A stretch of 55,366 nt of DNA from an uncultured Bacilli bacterium. GTDB taxonomy: Bacteria; Bacillota_I; Bacilli_A; RF39; UBA660. The stretch is taken from assembly GCA_947626655.1 (NCBI GenBank), contig CANQTA010000003.1, positions 1-55,366 on the forward strand, given 5' to 3'. Position 1 is the first letter of the stretch. Each line of letters begins with the position of its first letter. Position numbers and translations under genes: made by a program. The notes below the pieces were generated by a model, which was not told the origin of the DNA, made no database searches, and saw only the letters and a program-made list of their open reading frames with translations. Positions 34,013 through 44,440 of the stretch are shown here, in pieces.

Positions 34013-34042
34013 TAAAAAAAGAAATGATATTTAAACCATTTC
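34013..34042 (-). terminator. Terminator of the S10-spc-alpha superoperon
   Basis: GAAATG pairs with CATTTC around a 10-nt loop followed by seven T on the minus strand, immediately after the rplQ stop at 34044. Confidence 0.8.
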
Positions 34043-34043
34043 C

Positions 34044-34385
34044 TTAAATTAATTCGATTCTAACTTCTAAAGCATCATCGCCACGACGTTCTTTAAGTTT
34101 AATAATCTTAGTATAGCCGCCATTACGATTTTCATATCTTTTAGCTAAATCATCAAATACTTTTTTAACTACTTCTTTATCATTATGTAAGAATGCTAAA
34201 GCTTTACGACGAGATACTAAAGTACCACGTTTACCATAAGTAATCATTTTATCAACAAATTTTCTTACTTCTTTAGCTCTTGCTTCAGTAGTTACAACAC
34301 TTTCATACATTATAACATCTTTTGTTAGTCCTGCTAAAATGCTTCTTCTAATTCTTGTTTCTCTACCTAATTTTCTATATGCCAT
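34044..34385 (-). CDS. rplQ: Large-subunit ribosomal protein L17
   Basis: 113 residues; MAYRKLGRETRIRRSILAGL and the C-terminal GGYTKIIKLKERRGDDALEV are family motifs. Last gene of the superoperon, six bases after rpoA. The ecfA genes that usually follow rplQ in Bacilli are not here; their degenerate relatives lie 27 kb away beside truA. Confidence 0.97.
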   Translation of the reverse strand: MAYRKLGRETRIRRSILAGLTKDVIMYESVVTTEARAKEVRKFVDKMITYGKRGTLVSRRKALAFLHNDKEVVKKVFDDLAKRYENRNGGYTKIIKLKERRGDDALEVRIELI

Positions 34386-34391
34386 AATCCA

Positions 34392-35339
34392 TTACTCCTT
34401 AAATGTTAAGCCTAAGTCAGCAACCTTATCAAGAACTTCTTTAAGACTTTTCTTGCCTAAGTTTCTAATCTTAGTAACTTCTATTTCTCTTTTATCTACT
34501 AAATCTTGAACAGTATGAATACCTGCTCTTTTTAAACAATTATATGCACGAACACTAAATTCAACTTCTTCAATTGGGGTTTCTAGTGTTTTAGTAATTG
34601 TATCAACTTTCTTCTCTTGCATTAATCCTGAGAAATCACTAATAGCATTTAAATCAGTAATAATATTGAAATGTTCTACTAATATTTTAGCTGCTAGAGC
34701 TAAAGCTTCTTCAGGAGTCATACTACCATTAGTTGTTACTTCCATAATTAATTTATCATAATTTTCATTTTGACCAACACGAGTATCAACTACTTCGTAT
34801 TTAACAAGTTCAATTGGTGAATATGATGAGTCAATAGCTATTGTGCCAACTTTAGCATCTTCTAAACGTTTTTTATTTTCTTTAGCATCAACGTAACCAC
34901 GACCATTTTCAACAGTCATTTCGATGTCAATTTTTCCGCCTTCAACTAAATTACAAATAACTAAATCTTCATTAATAATTTCAACATCAGCATTTTTTTC
35001 AATCATACTAGCTGTTACTGGACCTTCACTATTTGCATAAAGTCTAATTACTTTTGGTTCATTAGTATGATTTTTAACTACTAACTTTTTAATTGCTAAA
35101 ACAATACTTGTAACGTCTTCTACTACACCTTCAATTTTTTGAAATTCATGTAGAACCCCATCAATTTTGATGCTAGTAACTGCACTACCTGGTAAGCTTG
35201 ATAATAAGACTCTTCTTAAAGCATTACCAATAGTGGTACCAAATCCTCTTTCTAGGGGATCTAGTTCAAATTTTCCAAAATGATTATTTTCTTGATATTC
35301 AGTAATTTTGTATTCTGGTTTTTCAAATTTTATCATCAT
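34392..35339 (-). CDS. rpoA: RNA polymerase alpha subunit
   Basis: 315 residues. The N-terminal domain (assembly) has GFGTTIGNALRRVLLSSLPG. The C-terminal domain, which contacts UP elements and activators such as Spo0A, shows SVRAYNCLKRAGIHTVQDLV and IRNLGKKSLKEVLDK. Binding site AAAGGA before ATG 35339. Confidence 0.98.
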   Translation of the reverse strand: MMIKFEKPEYKITEYQENNHFGKFELDPLERGFGTTIGNALRRVLLSSLPGSAVTSIKIDGVLHEFQKIEGVVEDVTSIVLAIKKLVVKNHTNEPKVIRLYANSEGPVTASMIEKNADVEIINEDLVICNLVEGGKIDIEMTVENGRGYVDAKENKKRLEDAKVGTIAIDSSYSPIELVKYEVVDTRVGQNENYDKLIMEVTTNGSMTPEEALALAAKILVEHFNIITDLNAISDFSGLMQEKKVDTITKTLETPIEEVEFSVRAYNCLKRAGIHTVQDLVDKREIEVTKIRNLGKKSLKEVLDKVADLGLTFKE

Positions 35340-35359
35340 ACAATATTCCTTTCTTTACT

Positions 35360-35743
35360 TTAATTTCTTGGTCTTTTAGGTGGACGACAACCATTATGTG
35401 GTACTGGTGTTTCATCAATAATACTTGTAACTTCTAAACCAGCACTTTGTAAAGATCTAATTGCATTTTCTCTTCCTGGACCAAGACCTTTAACGTAAAC
35501 TTCAACTTTTTTAACACCTTGTTCAATAGCAGCTTGGGCTGCAGCTTCAGCAGTTAATCCAGCAGCATATGGCGTTTTCTTTTTACTTCCTAAGTATCCA
35601 ATACGACCTGCACTTGACCAACTTATAGCATTACCATCTTTATCAGAAATTGTAACAATAGTATTGTTATATGTTGAATGGATATGTGCTACTGCTTCAG
35701 GGACATTCTTCTTAACTTTTCTTTTTCTTCTATTATATGCCAT
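35360..35743 (-). CDS. rpsK: Small-subunit ribosomal protein S11
   Basis: 127 residues; [20 protein letters not shown] and the tail [16 protein letters not shown] are diagnostic. Platform protein near the mRNA exit, between rpsM and rpoA in the alpha cluster. Confidence 0.98.
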   Translation of the reverse strand: MAYNRRKRKVKKNVPEAVAHIHSTYNNTIVTISDKDGNAISWSSAGRIGYLGSKKKTPYAAGLTAEAAAQAAIEQGVKKVEVYVKGLGPGRENAIRSLQSAGLEVTSIIDETPVPHNGCRPPKRPRN

Positions 35744-35753
35744 TACTTACAAC

Positions 35754-36128
35754 CTACTTTCCAACCTTTTTCTTATTAGCTACAACTTTACCTTTACCTT
35801 TACGAGTTTTCGCATTTCTACTAGTTCTTTGTCCTCTTACAGGTAGGCCTTTTTTGTGTCTAATACCTTCATAACAGTTAATTTCCATTTTGTTTTTAAT
35901 ATTCATTTGAACATCACGACGTAAGTCACCTTCAACAACATATTTGTCAACTTCCTTACGTAAACGAGTAATTTCATCTTCTGTTAAATCTTTAATTTTT
36001 TTGGTTTCTTCAACACCTGCGTCTTTACAAATTGTTTTTGCTAAAGGACGACCAATACCATAAATGGCAGTTAGTCCAATACAAGTGTGTTTTTCATTTG
36101 GTAAATCAATATTTTTAATTCTTGCCAT
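35754..36128 (-). CDS. rpsM: Small-subunit ribosomal protein S13
   Basis: 124 residues; [39 protein letters not shown] and a Lys-rich tail are typical. It contacts the P-site tRNA and bridges to L5. Follows rpmJ by 11 nt. Confidence 0.98.
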   Translation of the reverse strand: MARIKNIDLPNEKHTCIGLTAIYGIGRPLAKTICKDAGVEETKKIKDLTEDEITRLRKEVDKYVVEGDLRRDVQMNIKNKMEINCYEGIRHKKGLPVRGQRTSRNAKTRKGKGKVVANKKKVGK

Positions 36129-36139
36129 ATAAATCCTCC

Positions 36140-36253
36140 TTAACCTTGAACTTGCTTATGTTTTGGATTATCACAGATAACCATAACTTTGCCTTTTCTT
36201 CTTATTATCTTACATTTTTTGCATATTTTTTTGACTGATGGTCTAACTTTCAT
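36140..36253 (-). CDS. rpmJ: Large-subunit ribosomal protein L36, zinc-binding form
   Basis: 37 residues, starting [15 protein letters not shown] and continuing [15 protein letters not shown]. The C-x2-C ... C-x4-H ligands mark the zinc-dependent version. It lies between infA and rpsM, its normal place. Confidence 0.96.
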   Translation of the reverse strand: MKVRPSVKKICKKCKIIRRKGKVMVICDNPKHKQVQG

Positions 36254-36263
36254 AAATACTCTC

Positions 36264-36524
36264 CTATCTTTTATTCCATGTTATTATCCCACGTGTTAAA
36301 TCATAAGGCGTTAATTGTACTGTAACGGTATCACCTGGTAGAATACGTATCATATTAATGCGCATTTTACCAGAAACGTAGGCTTTTACAGTATGGCCAT
36401 TAGCTAATTCAACTAGGTAATCAGAACCTTTTAAAACTTCAATGACCTTGCCTTCTACTTCTATTTTATCATTCTTTTTCGATTCAGCTTGTACTTTTTG
36501 TTTTTGCTTTTTGGAATCTGCCAA
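36264..36524 (-). CDS. infA: Translation initiation factor IF-1
   Basis: 86 residues. The OB-fold core is standard: [28 protein letters not shown] and [13 protein letters not shown]. The N-terminus has about 15 extra Lys/Gln-rich residues ([17 protein letters not shown]) compared with typical 72-residue IF-1. The start must be TTG 36524, since no other start codon precedes the core; AGGAGAGTGAT supports it. Confidence 0.94.
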   Translation of the reverse strand: MADSKKQKQKVQAESKKNDKIEVEGKVIEVLKGSDYLVELANGHTVKAYVSGKMRINMIRILPGDTVTVQLTPYDLTRGIITWNKR

Positions 36525-36530
36525 TTTTTA

Positions 36531-37274
36531 TCACTCTCCTGTTAATATAACATATCCATCTTTTGTAACTAATACAGTGTGTTCAAAATGGGCACTAGGA
36601 AGTCCATCTTCCGTTTTAATTGTCCATTCATCTTCGCATTCGTAAATATCTTCACTACCCAAATTAAGCATTGGTTCAACGGCAATAACCATGCCACTTT
36701 TTAAAATAGTATGATCTTTTGTATAGTAATTAGGAACATCGGGATCTTCATGAACAGAAGTTCCTACCCCATGACCAACAAGTTCTCTTACTACACCTAA
36801 ATTATGTTCAATTGCATAATCTTCAATTTTTTTACCAATGGCACTCAATTTGACGCCATCTTTAATAACACTCAAACCTTCATATAAACTTTTTTTAGTA
36901 TTTTCAACTAAATCTTCTATTTCTTTGGTGGTATTACCAACGATGTAAGTATTTGCTGAGTCAGAATGATAACCTTTATATTCAACGCCAATGTCAATAG
37001 ATACAACATCACCATTTTTAATTTTTCTCTTAGAAGGGATGCCATGTACTACTTCATCATTAACGGATATACAGATACTTGCTGGGTAACCATTATATTT
37101 AAGAAAAGATGGTTTACAATCATGAGCTAAAATAAATTTATGAGCGATATCATTTAAAGCTTTAGTAGTAATACCTGGCTTTAAATTTTTTAAAACCTCT
37201 AAATGAGTTAAATAATTGATATGCCCAGCATGTTTCATTAATTCAATTTCTCTATCACTTTTTATACTAATCAT
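36531..37274 (-). CDS. map: Methionine aminopeptidase, type I
   Basis: Removes the initiator Met. It is 247 residues long. Metal ligands are in VSIDIGVEYKGYHSDSANTY (two Asp), VGHGVGTSVHEDPDVPNY (His), IAVEPMLNLG and the late HFEHTVLVT. Overlaps adk by eight bases in the secY-adk-map-infA order common to Firmicutes. Confidence 0.97.
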   Translation of the reverse strand: MISIKSDREIELMKHAGHINYLTHLEVLKNLKPGITTKALNDIAHKFILAHDCKPSFLKYNGYPASICISVNDEVVHGIPSKRKIKNGDVVSIDIGVEYKGYHSDSANTYIVGNTTKEIEDLVENTKKSLYEGLSVIKDGVKLSAIGKKIEDYAIEHNLGVVRELVGHGVGTSVHEDPDVPNYYTKDHTILKSGMVIAVEPMLNLGSEDIYECEDEWTIKTEDGLPSAHFEHTVLVTKDGYVILTGE

Positions 37275-37911
37275 TTTTCAAAATTTCCTTAATTTCTTCT
37301 GTAATTTTTTCACTACTATTTTCACTATTTATAGTATGTAATTTACCAATACTTTGGTAAAATTCTTTAATTGGTTCATTATTTTTAATAAAGTTTTCAA
37401 AACGAACTTTGAAAGATTCTTCATTGTCATCACTTCTTTTTTGAAGCGGTTTACCACAATTATCACAAATACCATCTTGTTTTGGTTTTAGATTTTCGTA
37501 GTATATATTATATGATGAACCACAAGAACAAGTAAGTCGGCCAAGAGCTCTTTTTAATGCTTCCTCTAAAGATATTTCTAAATAAATAACTACATAATCA
37601 TTAATATTTAATTTATTAAACAAATCATTTAATAGATTGACTTGATTAATTGTCCGAGGATAACCATCTAAGATAAAAGGCTTATTTAAATTGGTAAGTT
37701 TTTTAGTAATTAAATTACCAACAATTTCATCACTAACAAGACCTCCATGAGTCATAATATCTTGAATTTGTAATCCTAATGTTGTTTTTTTAGCTATTTC
37801 TTCTCTCAACATATCGCCAGTAGAAATATGAACATAACCTAAAGATTCTAACATTGCACTTTGAGTACCCTTACCAGCAGCGGGAGGAGCAATAAAAATC
37901 ACACTTTTCAT
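37267..37911 (-). CDS. adk: Adenylate kinase, zinc-LID type
   Basis: 214 residues. P-loop APPAAGKGTQS, then HISTGDMLREEI and DGYPRTINQ. The LID carries a Cys4 site: CSCGSSYN and CDNCGKP. The first pair is C-x-C rather than the usual C-x2-C. Its ATG shares one base with the secY stop. Confidence 0.96.
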   Translation of the reverse strand: MKSVIFIAPPAAGKGTQSAMLESLGYVHISTGDMLREEIAKKTTLGLQIQDIMTHGGLVSDEIVGNLITKKLTNLNKPFILDGYPRTINQVNLLNDLFNKLNINDYVVIYLEISLEEALKRALGRLTCSCGSSYNIYYENLKPKQDGICDNCGKPLQKRSDDNEESFKVRFENFIKNNEPIKEFYQSIGKLHTINSENSSEKITEEIKEILKND

Positions 37912-39173
37912 TATCTTAACCTTCTTCTTTTTTCTTTATAACTTCTTGCCATTAAACTACTTTCTAATTGTTTATAAGTTTCAATGGCTACACCAACAAC
38001 AATAAGAAGTCCTGTACCTCCGACGGTAACTGTATTTGGTAAAGTTGTAAATCTACTAACCAATACCGGTAAAATAGCAATTATCGTTAAGAAGATACTT
38101 CCTACAATTGTAAGTCTACTGATTGATTTGCTAATATAAGCTGAGGTATCACTTCCAGGTCTAATACCAGGAATATAGCCACCTCTTTCATTTAAATTTT
38201 TACTCATTTCATCGGGATTCATAATCATAAATGTATAGAAATAACCAAAGAATAAAATTAAAATTATATATAAAATCATTCCAGTATTAGATGTATTAAC
38301 TATATATTTATTAATAAAATCCATTGCCTTGGTTTTACCTGTTAAAGCTACTATTGTTGAGGGAATTGTTAATAATATTTGTGCAAAGATAACAGGAATT
38401 ACACCAGCAGCATTTATTTTAATTGGTAAAAAACTTTGTTCAGCACCATAAGCACTTGTTGTTCTATTAGAATATTGAATAGGTATTCTTCTTTCAGCTA
38501 TTTGGATATAAACTATACCTACTAATATTAATAAATAAACTAATATAAAGACGATAAATAATATAATACCTATTGTTAAATCATAACTTCCATGAATAAA
38601 AGCATCATAAGCACCAGTAAATATACCACGCATACTTTGCATTATTCCAGCCATTATTAACATTGATGTACCATTACCAATTCCTTTTTTAGAAATTTGA
38701 TCGCCTAACCATAGACAGAAAGAAGTACCTGCAGTCATTACTAATGCTGTTTTTACTATCTCAACAGTACCAAATGATTTAATATAGAATAAACATAACG
38801 CATAAGCTTGAACAAAAGCAAAAACAATTGCTAAATAACGAGTGATTTTATTCATTTTTTGTCTACCAACATAACCTTGGTCTTTTAATTCACTAAAATA
38901 TGGAATAATATCCATTTGTAATAGTTGGGTTATAATGGAAGCAGTAATATATGGTGATACTCCAAGAGCAAATATTGATACATTTTGAAGTCCACCACCA
39001 CTCATTAAGTTAAATATTTCCAGTACACCTAAGCCTTCAGTAATTCTGGAAGCCCAAGGTACAGTAACAGTTGTTCCCACACAGAACAAACCTAAACAAA
39101 ATAAAGTGAAATAAATTCTTTTTCTTAAATCTTTATTAGATTTACTGAATAATTGGGAAAAACCTTGGAACAT
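37911..39173 (-). CDS. secY: Sec translocon subunit SecY
   Basis: 420 residues with ten membrane helices. The start region has RIYFTLFCLGLFCVGTTVTV, the cytosolic loop IQIAERRIPIQYSNR, and GIRPGSDTSAYI is conserved. It forms the protein-conducting channel used by the exported DUF285, sortase and M23 proteins. It follows rplO with no gap. Confidence 0.97.
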   Translation of the reverse strand: MFQGFSQLFSKSNKDLRKRIYFTLFCLGLFCVGTTVTVPWASRITEGLGVLEIFNLMSGGGLQNVSIFALGVSPYITASIITQLLQMDIIPYFSELKDQGYVGRQKMNKITRYLAIVFAFVQAYALCLFYIKSFGTVEIVKTALVMTAGTSFCLWLGDQISKKGIGNGTSMLIMAGIMQSMRGIFTGAYDAFIHGSYDLTIGIILFIVFILVYLLILVGIVYIQIAERRIPIQYSNRTTSAYGAEQSFLPIKINAAGVIPVIFAQILLTIPSTIVALTGKTKAMDFINKYIVNTSNTGMILYIILILFFGYFYTFMIMNPDEMSKNLNERGGYIPGIRPGSDTSAYISKSISRLTIVGSIFLTIIAILPVLVSRFTTLPNTVTVGGTGLLIVVGVAIETYKQLESSLMARSYKEKRRRLR

Positions 39174-39617
39174 CTAAATCACCTCAGCTTTGCCACCGGC
39201 TTCTTCTATTTTAGTTACAGCCTTACTAGAAAATCTTTGTGCTTTGATAATTAATTTTTTATCTAAATTACCATTACCTAATACTTTAATACCACACAAA
39301 CTTTTCTTTATTATTCCTCTTTCCTTTAAAATTTCGGGAGTTACTGTTTCACCATCTTTAAAGAATTTACTTAGAGTATCAAGATTAATTGTTGCAAATT
39401 CAACTCTAAATCTTTTATTATTAAATCCTCTTTTAGGTATTCTTCTATATAATGGAGATTGTCCACCTTGAAACCATGCCGGAATTGATGCACCACTTCT
39501 AGCTTTTTGACCTTTTTCACCACGAGTTGATGTTTTACCCATTCCTGATCCAGGTCCACGGCCAACCCTTTTTTCAACTTTCGTTTCTTTTGATTTTGGT
39601 AAATTCTCTAATCTCAT
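39174..39617 (-). CDS. rplO: Large-subunit ribosomal protein L15
   Basis: 147 residues; VGRGPGSGMGKTSTRGEKGQ and the GFEGGQ-like FQGGQSPLYRRIPKRGFNN are typical. It directly overlaps the rpsE stop by one base; rpmD (L30), which normally lies between rpsE and rplO, is absent. Confidence 0.97.
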   Translation of the reverse strand: MRLENLPKSKETKVEKRVGRGPGSGMGKTSTRGEKGQKARSGASIPAWFQGGQSPLYRRIPKRGFNNKRFRVEFATINLDTLSKFFKDGETVTPEILKERGIIKKSLCGIKVLGNGNLDKKLIIKAQRFSSKAVTKIEEAGGKAEVI

Positions 39618-40135
39618 TATAATTCCTCCACTTTTTTGCCACGTAATGCTGCGATATGTTCTGGAGTTCTTTGAGCTTGTAAACCTTTTAAAGTAGCTTT
39701 GGCTACATTAATTTGAGTATTAGCTCCTAAACTTTTGGCAACAATGTCTTTAACACCAGCAAGTTCTAGGACAGCTCTTGCTGCACCACCAGCAATAATT
39801 CCACGACCTTCTTTAGCAGGTTTTATTAAAACTACACTTCTTCCTACTTTACCAGTTTCTTCATGAGGTATAGTTCTATTATCAATTAAAGATATTTTAA
39901 CAACATTTTTATTGGCTGCTTGAATAGCTTTTTTAATTGCTTCAGAAACTTCATTGGCTTTACCAGTTCCAATACCAACTAAGCCTTTTCTGTTACCAAC
40001 AGCAACATCGGCTTTAAAACGGAAATGTCTACCACCTTTGGTAACTTTTGTTACTTTAGATATTGAGATAACCTTTTCTTCTAATAAATTCTTTTTGGTA
40101 TCATTATTTTTTCTAACTATATTTTTCTTATCCAT
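39617..40135 (-). CDS. rpsE: Small-subunit ribosomal protein S5
   Basis: 172 residues. The double-stranded RNA-binding part has [20 protein letters not shown] and [30 protein letters not shown] is the C-terminal motif. Involved in decoding accuracy. Confidence 0.97.
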   Translation of the reverse strand: MDKKNIVRKNNDTKKNLLEEKVISISKVTKVTKGGRHFRFKADVAVGNRKGLVGIGTGKANEVSEAIKKAIQAANKNVVKISLIDNRTIPHEETGKVGRSVVLIKPAKEGRGIIAGGAARAVLELAGVKDIVAKSLGANTQINVAKATLKGLQAQRTPEHIAALRGKKVEEL

Positions 40136-40144
40136 GTTATCCTC

Positions 40145-40501
40145 CTATATCTCTAATCCTGCTTCTCTAGCAGCATCTGCTAGCGCACTAACACGACCAT
40201 GATAAAGGTAACCACCACGGTCAAATACAACTTTATTAATTTTAGCTTTTTTACATTTAGCAGCAATATCTTTACCAACTTCTTTAGCTGCTTCAATATT
40301 ACCACCATTTGAAAGTTTTAATGCACGGCTTGATGAAGATACCAATGTTGTTCCAGTGACATCATCAATTACTTGCGCATAAATTTCTGAATTGGAACGA
40401 AAAACATTAAGTCTAGGCATTTCTTTAGTACCACTAATATTTTTTCTAACTCTAGCATGTCTTATTTGACGTGCTTTATTACTAGATTCTTTTTTTATCA
40501 T
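40145..40501 (-). CDS. rplR: Large-subunit ribosomal protein L18
   Basis: 118 residues; [34 protein letters not shown] and [20 protein letters not shown] are family motifs. Binds 5S rRNA. Confidence 0.97.
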   Translation of the reverse strand: MIKKESSNKARQIRHARVRKNISGTKEMPRLNVFRSNSEIYAQVIDDVTGTTLVSSSSRALKLSNGGNIEAAKEVGKDIAAKCKKAKINKVVFDRGGYLYHGRVSALADAAREAGLEI

Positions 40502-40512
40502 ATTTTACCTCC

Positions 40513-41049
40513 TTAAGCCGCTTTCTTTCCTTCTTTACGACGAACTATTTCGCCTTTGTAACGAATACCTTTACCTTTATATGGTTCTGGTTCTCTTATT
40601 TTTCTAATATTAGCTGCAAATTCTGCAACTTTTTGTTTATCAGTACCTTTGATAGTAAGTTCAGTATTGCTAACAAGTTCAGCATGTAAACCTTCTGGTA
40701 CTATTAATTCAACAGGATGAGAAAAACCTGCGCTTATAACTATTTTATTACCTTGAACATTAAAACGATATCCAACACCAACAGCTTCTAAGCCTTTTTC
40801 AAACCCTACGGAAATACCAGTTAACATACTACTAATTAATGAATTGGTTGTACCTTGCATAATATTAGCTTCTTTTGTATCTTTAACTTTTTTAGTACAT
40901 ACTGAATTTTCAGCAATTACTACTTCAACTAAAGGATTAACATTTAAACTAAGTTCACCTTTAGCACCTTTGACTACTAATTTATTTCCTTCAAGTGTTA
41001 CTGTTACACCAGCAGGAATAGTTAATTTTCTTTCACCGATTCTACTCAT
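40513..41049 (-). CDS. rplF: Large-subunit ribosomal protein L6
   Basis: 178 residues; MSRIGERKLTIPAGVTV, VGVGYRFNVQGNKIVIS and the C-terminal EPYKGKGIRYKGE are diagnostic. Two related domains, near the GTPase-associated centre. Confidence 0.97.
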   Translation of the reverse strand: MSRIGERKLTIPAGVTVTLEGNKLVVKGAKGELSLNVNPLVEVVIAENSVCTKKVKDTKEANIMQGTTNSLISSMLTGISVGFEKGLEAVGVGYRFNVQGNKIVISAGFSHPVELIVPEGLHAELVSNTELTIKGTDKQKVAEFAANIRKIREPEPYKGKGIRYKGEIVRRKEGKKAA

Positions 41050-41055
41050 AATTAC

Positions 41056-41454
41056 TTACCAAATATAGGCAAGGACTTCGCCTCCTAACTTTTGGGCTCT
41101 AGCTTCTTTATCAGTCATTAAACCTTTAGAAGTAGAGATAATCGCAATACCTAAGCCATTTAGAACACGAGGAACTTCTGTAGCTTTAGCATATACACGT
41201 AAACCAGATTTACTGATTCTTTTAAGTCCAGTGATAACTCTTTCTTTTTTAGCTCCATATTTAAGAGTTAATGTAAGCTTATCACCTTGAGGACATTTTT
41301 CATAATTATATTCTTCAATGTAACCTTCGCGTTTTAATATTTCGGCAATACCTAAAGTCATTTTAGTTCCAACAACTTCAACTGTAGGATATTTCATAAT
41401 ATTAGCATTACGAATACGAGTTAACATATCAGCTATTTTATCTTGTACAAACAT
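41056..41454 (-). CDS. rpsH: Small-subunit ribosomal protein S8
   Basis: 132 residues; [15 protein letters not shown] near the start and [20 protein letters not shown] at the C-terminus. Assembly protein of the central 30S domain. Confidence 0.97.
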   Translation of the reverse strand: MFVQDKIADMLTRIRNANIMKYPTVEVVGTKMTLGIAEILKREGYIEEYNYEKCPQGDKLTLTLKYGAKKERVITGLKRISKSGLRVYAKATEVPRVLNGLGIAIISTSKGLMTDKEARAQKLGGEVLAYIW

Positions 41455-41468
41455 TTAGATCCTCCTTC

Positions 41469-41654
41469 TTACCAACTAGATTTCTTTACGCCAGGTATTT
41501 GGCCTTTATTTGCGAGTTCCCTAAAACAGATACGACATAATTTGAATTTACTTAAAACTGCATGAGGTCTTCCACATCTTTCACATCTTGTGTATTCTCG
41601 CGCACTAAATTTTTGTTTTCTACTATTTTTAACTTTTAAACTTGTTTTAGCCAT
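41469..41654 (-). CDS. rpsN: Small-subunit ribosomal protein S14, type Z (zinc-binding)
   Basis: 61 residues, the short Gram-positive form. [10 protein letters not shown] and [11 protein letters not shown] give the C-x2-C ... C-x2-C zinc site; the tail [11 protein letters not shown] is invariant. Confidence 0.97.
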   Translation of the reverse strand: MAKTSLKVKNSRKQKFSAREYTRCERCGRPHAVLSKFKLCRICFRELANKGQIPGVKKSSW

Positions 41655-41662
41655 ATTTACAC

Positions 41663-42202
41663 CTAACCTTTAAATGGCATTCCAAATGCCTTAAGTAAGC
41701 TTAATGCTTCTTCATTACTTTTTGCTGTGGTAACAAATACAATATCTAAACCACGAATTTTATAAACATTATCATATTCAATTTCTGGGAATATAAGTTG
41801 TTCTTTGATACCTAATGTATAATTTCCTTTACCATCAAAGGCATGAGCAGAAACCCCACGGAAATCACGAACTCTTGGTAAACTAACTTTAATTAATTTT
41901 TCCATAAAATTGTACATGTTTTCACCTCTTAAAGTTACTTTAACTCCAACAGGTTGACCTTCTCTTAATTTAAAACCAGCGATAGATTTACGAGCTTTAG
42001 TTACAATTGGTTTTTGACCAGTAATATCTGTTATATCTTTAACAGCAGCTTCAATGAATTTAACATCATGTGAACCTTCACCAACCCCCATATTTAGAAC
42101 AATTTTTTCTAAACGTGGTACTTGCATAATACTTTTATAACCAAATTCTTGCATTAAATCTTTTTTAATTTTTGATTCATACATTTCTTTAAAATTACTC
42201 AT
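41663..42202 (-). CDS. rplE: Large-subunit ribosomal protein L5
   Basis: 179 residues; [35 protein letters not shown] and [18 protein letters not shown] are typical. Binds 5S rRNA and forms the bridge to S13. Confidence 0.97.
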   Translation of the reverse strand: MSNFKEMYESKIKKDLMQEFGYKSIMQVPRLEKIVLNMGVGEGSHDVKFIEAAVKDITDITGQKPIVTKARKSIAGFKLREGQPVGVKVTLRGENMYNFMEKLIKVSLPRVRDFRGVSAHAFDGKGNYTLGIKEQLIFPEIEYDNVYKIRGLDIVFVTTAKSNEEALSLLKAFGMPFKG

Positions 42203-42210
42203 AAATTCAC

Positions 42211-42519
42211 CTACTTACTAGCTTTCTTAGTAGATTTTTTAGTTTCTTTTGTATCTACTTTTTTAGTTTCTTTTTTGGTTTCCTTTTTAGTAGTAGTTTT
42301 ACCATCTACTAATTTAACATTGGAAACATGGATAGGCATTTCAATTTCAAAAATACCACCCTTATCATTAGTTGTTCTTGGCTTAGTATGTCTTTTTGCT
42401 ATATTAACGCCCTCAACAACAACTTTATTTTTATCTTTCAAAGTTTTTAAAACTTTGCCTGTTTTACCTTTATCAGCACCAGCTATTACACGAACATTGT
42501 CATTTACTTTTATTTTCAT
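42211..42519 (-). CDS. rplX: Large-subunit ribosomal protein L24 with Lys/Thr-rich tail
   Basis: 102 residues. The KOW core is normal ([28 protein letters not shown]). After about residue 73 comes a low-complexity basic tail repeating TKKE/TKK units to the end, in the same general place where some relatives have a short C-terminal extension. Confidence 0.96.
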   Translation of the reverse strand: MKIKVNDNVRVIAGADKGKTGKVLKTLKDKNKVVVEGVNIAKRHTKPRTTNDKGGIFEIEMPIHVSNVKLVDGKTTTKKETKKETKKVDTKETKKSTKKASK

Positions 42520-42527
42520 AAATCCTC

Positions 42528-42896
42528 CTATAATACCTCAGGAGCTAGTGAAACAATCTTCATATAATCTTTTTCTCTTAATTCTCTAGCTACTGGACCT
42601 AATACTCTAGTACCAATTGGACTTTTATCATCTTTAATAAGTACACAAGCATTGTCATCAAATTTAATATAAGATCCATCAGAACGACGTACCCCTTCAA
42701 CAGTTCTAACAATAACTGCTTTTACAACTTTTCCTTTAGGCATGTTACTATTAGGAATAGCTTTTTTAACAGTACCAACAACTACGTCACCAATGTTTCC
42801 ACTTTTAACTTTACTACCACCCATAACTTTAATTACTAAAAGTTCACGAGCACCAGTATTGTCAGCTACTTTTAATCTTGTTTCCTCTCTTACCAT
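42528..42896 (-). CDS. rplN: Large-subunit ribosomal protein L14
   Basis: 122 residues, standard length; [35 protein letters not shown] and [13 protein letters not shown] are diagnostic. Interacts with L19 and initiation factors at the subunit interface. Confidence 0.98.
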   Translation of the reverse strand: MVREETRLKVADNTGARELLVIKVMGGSKVKSGNIGDVVVGTVKKAIPNSNMPKGKVVKAVIVRTVEGVRRSDGSYIKFDDNACVLIKDDKSPIGTRVLGPVARELREKDYMKIVSLAPEVL

Positions 42897-42905
42897 AATA
42901 ACCTC

Positions 42906-43163
42906 CTAAAGAATTACAGCTTTTTCTAAGACTTCAACTAATTCATATTTCTTTGATTTAGAAATTGGTTTAGTTAATCTTATTCTAACTGTATCTCCTA
43001 TTTTAGCTTCATTTTTTTCATCATGTGTAGCATATTTTTTTGAATATTTTACACGTTTATTATATAGAGGATGACGTTTATAAGTTTCGACTAAAACTGT
43101 AATAGTTTTATCGCATTTATCACTTACAACTTTACCAACTAATTCTTGAACTCTTTTAGCCAT
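42906..43163 (-). CDS. rpsQ: Small-subunit ribosomal protein S17
   Basis: 85 residues; [39 protein letters not shown] and [17 protein letters not shown] are family motifs. Its ATG shares one base with the rpmC stop. Confidence 0.97.
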   Translation of the reverse strand: MAKRVQELVGKVVSDKCDKTITVLVETYKRHPLYNKRVKYSKKYATHDEKNEAKIGDTVRIRLTKPISKSKKYELVEVLEKAVIL

Positions 43164-43366
43164 TATTTACTTTCCTCCTCTAATTCTCTTTCTCTAAGAA
43201 CAGTTTTCATTCTTGCAACATTTTTTCTTAAATTATATAACTCTTTAGGTTTTTCTAAAGTACCATTGGCTTGTTGCATTCTTTTTGTGAATAATTCATC
43301 TTTAGTTTCTCTGATTTTTTTCTTTAAATCAGCATCAGATAGTTTTCTAATTTCTTTAATATCCAC
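43163..43366 (-). CDS. rpmC: Large-subunit ribosomal protein L29
   Basis: 67-residue two-helix protein at the tunnel exit; [20 protein letters not shown], then [20 protein letters not shown] and a Glu-rich end. Confidence 0.96.
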   Translation of the reverse strand: MDIKEIRKLSDADLKKKIRETKDELFTKRMQQANGTLEKPKELYNLRKNVARMKTVLRERELEEESK

Positions 43367-43368
43367 TT

Positions 43369-43782
43369 TTATTCACCATCCTTTTTAACAAATTTGCATT
43401 TGATAGGAAGTTTATGAGATGCAAGACGAAGAGCTTCTCGAGCAGTTGCTTCATCAACATCACAAATTTCAAACATGATTTTGCCTTCCTTAACTACTGC
43501 AACATATTGTTCTACATTACCTTTACCTTTTCCTTGACGAGTTTCTAATGGTTTCATTGTTAAAGGTAAATGTGGGAAAATGTTAATAAATACTTTTCCA
43601 CCACGTTTCATATAACGAGTCATTGCAATACGAGCCGCTTCAATTTGACGAGCAGATACCCAAGCTCCTTCTAAAGCCATAAGACCATAATCGCCTTTAG
43701 TTAAAACGGTATTTCCTTTAGCATGACCATCATATGTTAATCTGTGCGACTTTCTATATTTAGTCCTCTTTGGCATCAACAT
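43369..43782 (-). CDS. rplP: Large-subunit ribosomal protein L16
   Basis: 137 residues; [34 protein letters not shown] and [20 protein letters not shown] are typical. It shapes the A-site tRNA binding region. Its first 23 bases overlap the end of rpsC. Confidence 0.97.
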   Translation of the reverse strand: MLMPKRTKYRKSHRLTYDGHAKGNTVLTKGDYGLMALEGAWVSARQIEAARIAMTRYMKRGGKVFINIFPHLPLTMKPLETRQGKGKGNVEQYVAVVKEGKIMFEICDVDEATAREALRLASHKLPIKCKFVKKDGE

Positions 43783-44440
43783 GGTTAGTCGCCTCCTTTT
43801 TGTTTACCTTTTTAGTAGGTAATATTTCATCTTTATAGATCCAAACTTTAACACCTATTTTTCCATATGTAGTATTAGCTTCACTAACAGCATAATCAAT
43901 ATCAGCACGGATAGTATGTAGAGGAACTGTTCCTTCAGTATATCCTTCACTACGAGCCATTTCAACACCATTAAGTCTTCCTGAAACTAAAGTTTTGATA
44001 CCTTTAGCTCCTGCTTTCATTGTATCTCTAATTGCTTTTTTTTGCGCTGCTCTAAATGGAGCTCTGTTTTCAATTTGAGTTGCAATATTATCTGCAACTA
44101 ATTTTGCATTTAAATTTGGATTTTTTTCTTCCACAATGTTAATAAATACTTCTTCATTAACAAGTTTTGCAACTTTCTTTCTTAGTTTTTCAATATCTTC
44201 GCCACCACGACCAATGATTACACCTGGTTTAGCAGTTCTAATTGTAACTTCAACTTTTTTGTTTTTTCTTTCGATGATAACTGAAGAAATTGCAGCATCT
44301 TTTAGACTAGTTAAGATATATTCACGAATTTTAATATCTTTATTTAAATTAGTGGCATAATCTTTTTTAGAATACCAACGAGATTCCCAGTCTTTATTAA
44401 CACCTAAACGGTAACCGACTGGATTAACTTTTTGTCCCAT
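43760..44440 (-). CDS. rpsC: Small-subunit ribosomal protein S3
   Basis: 226 residues; [20 protein letters not shown], the KH-domain [16 protein letters not shown] and [15 protein letters not shown] are conserved. Part of the mRNA entry channel. Confidence 0.97.
   Translation of the reverse strand: MGQKVNPVGYRLGVNKDWESRWYSKKDYATNLNKDIKIREYILTSLKDAAISSVIIERKNKKVEVTIRTAKPGVIIGRGGEDIEKLRKKVAKLVNEEVFINIVEEKNPNLNAKLVADNIATQIENRAPFRAAQKKAIRDTMKAGAKGIKTLVSGRLNGVEMARSEGYTEGTVPLHTIRADIDYAVSEANTTYGKIGVKVWIYKDEILPTKKVNKKEATNHVDAKED

Noticed and set aside
36290..36306. parS-like CACGTG at the infA end
   Set aside because: Only the CACGTG core and a few flanking bases match TGTTNCACGTGAAACA, and it lies inside infA. 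Too poor to call a ParB site.
39371..39577. 68-codon frame inside rplO on the same strand
   Set aside because: Out-of-frame shadow of a clearly conserved ribosomal protein.
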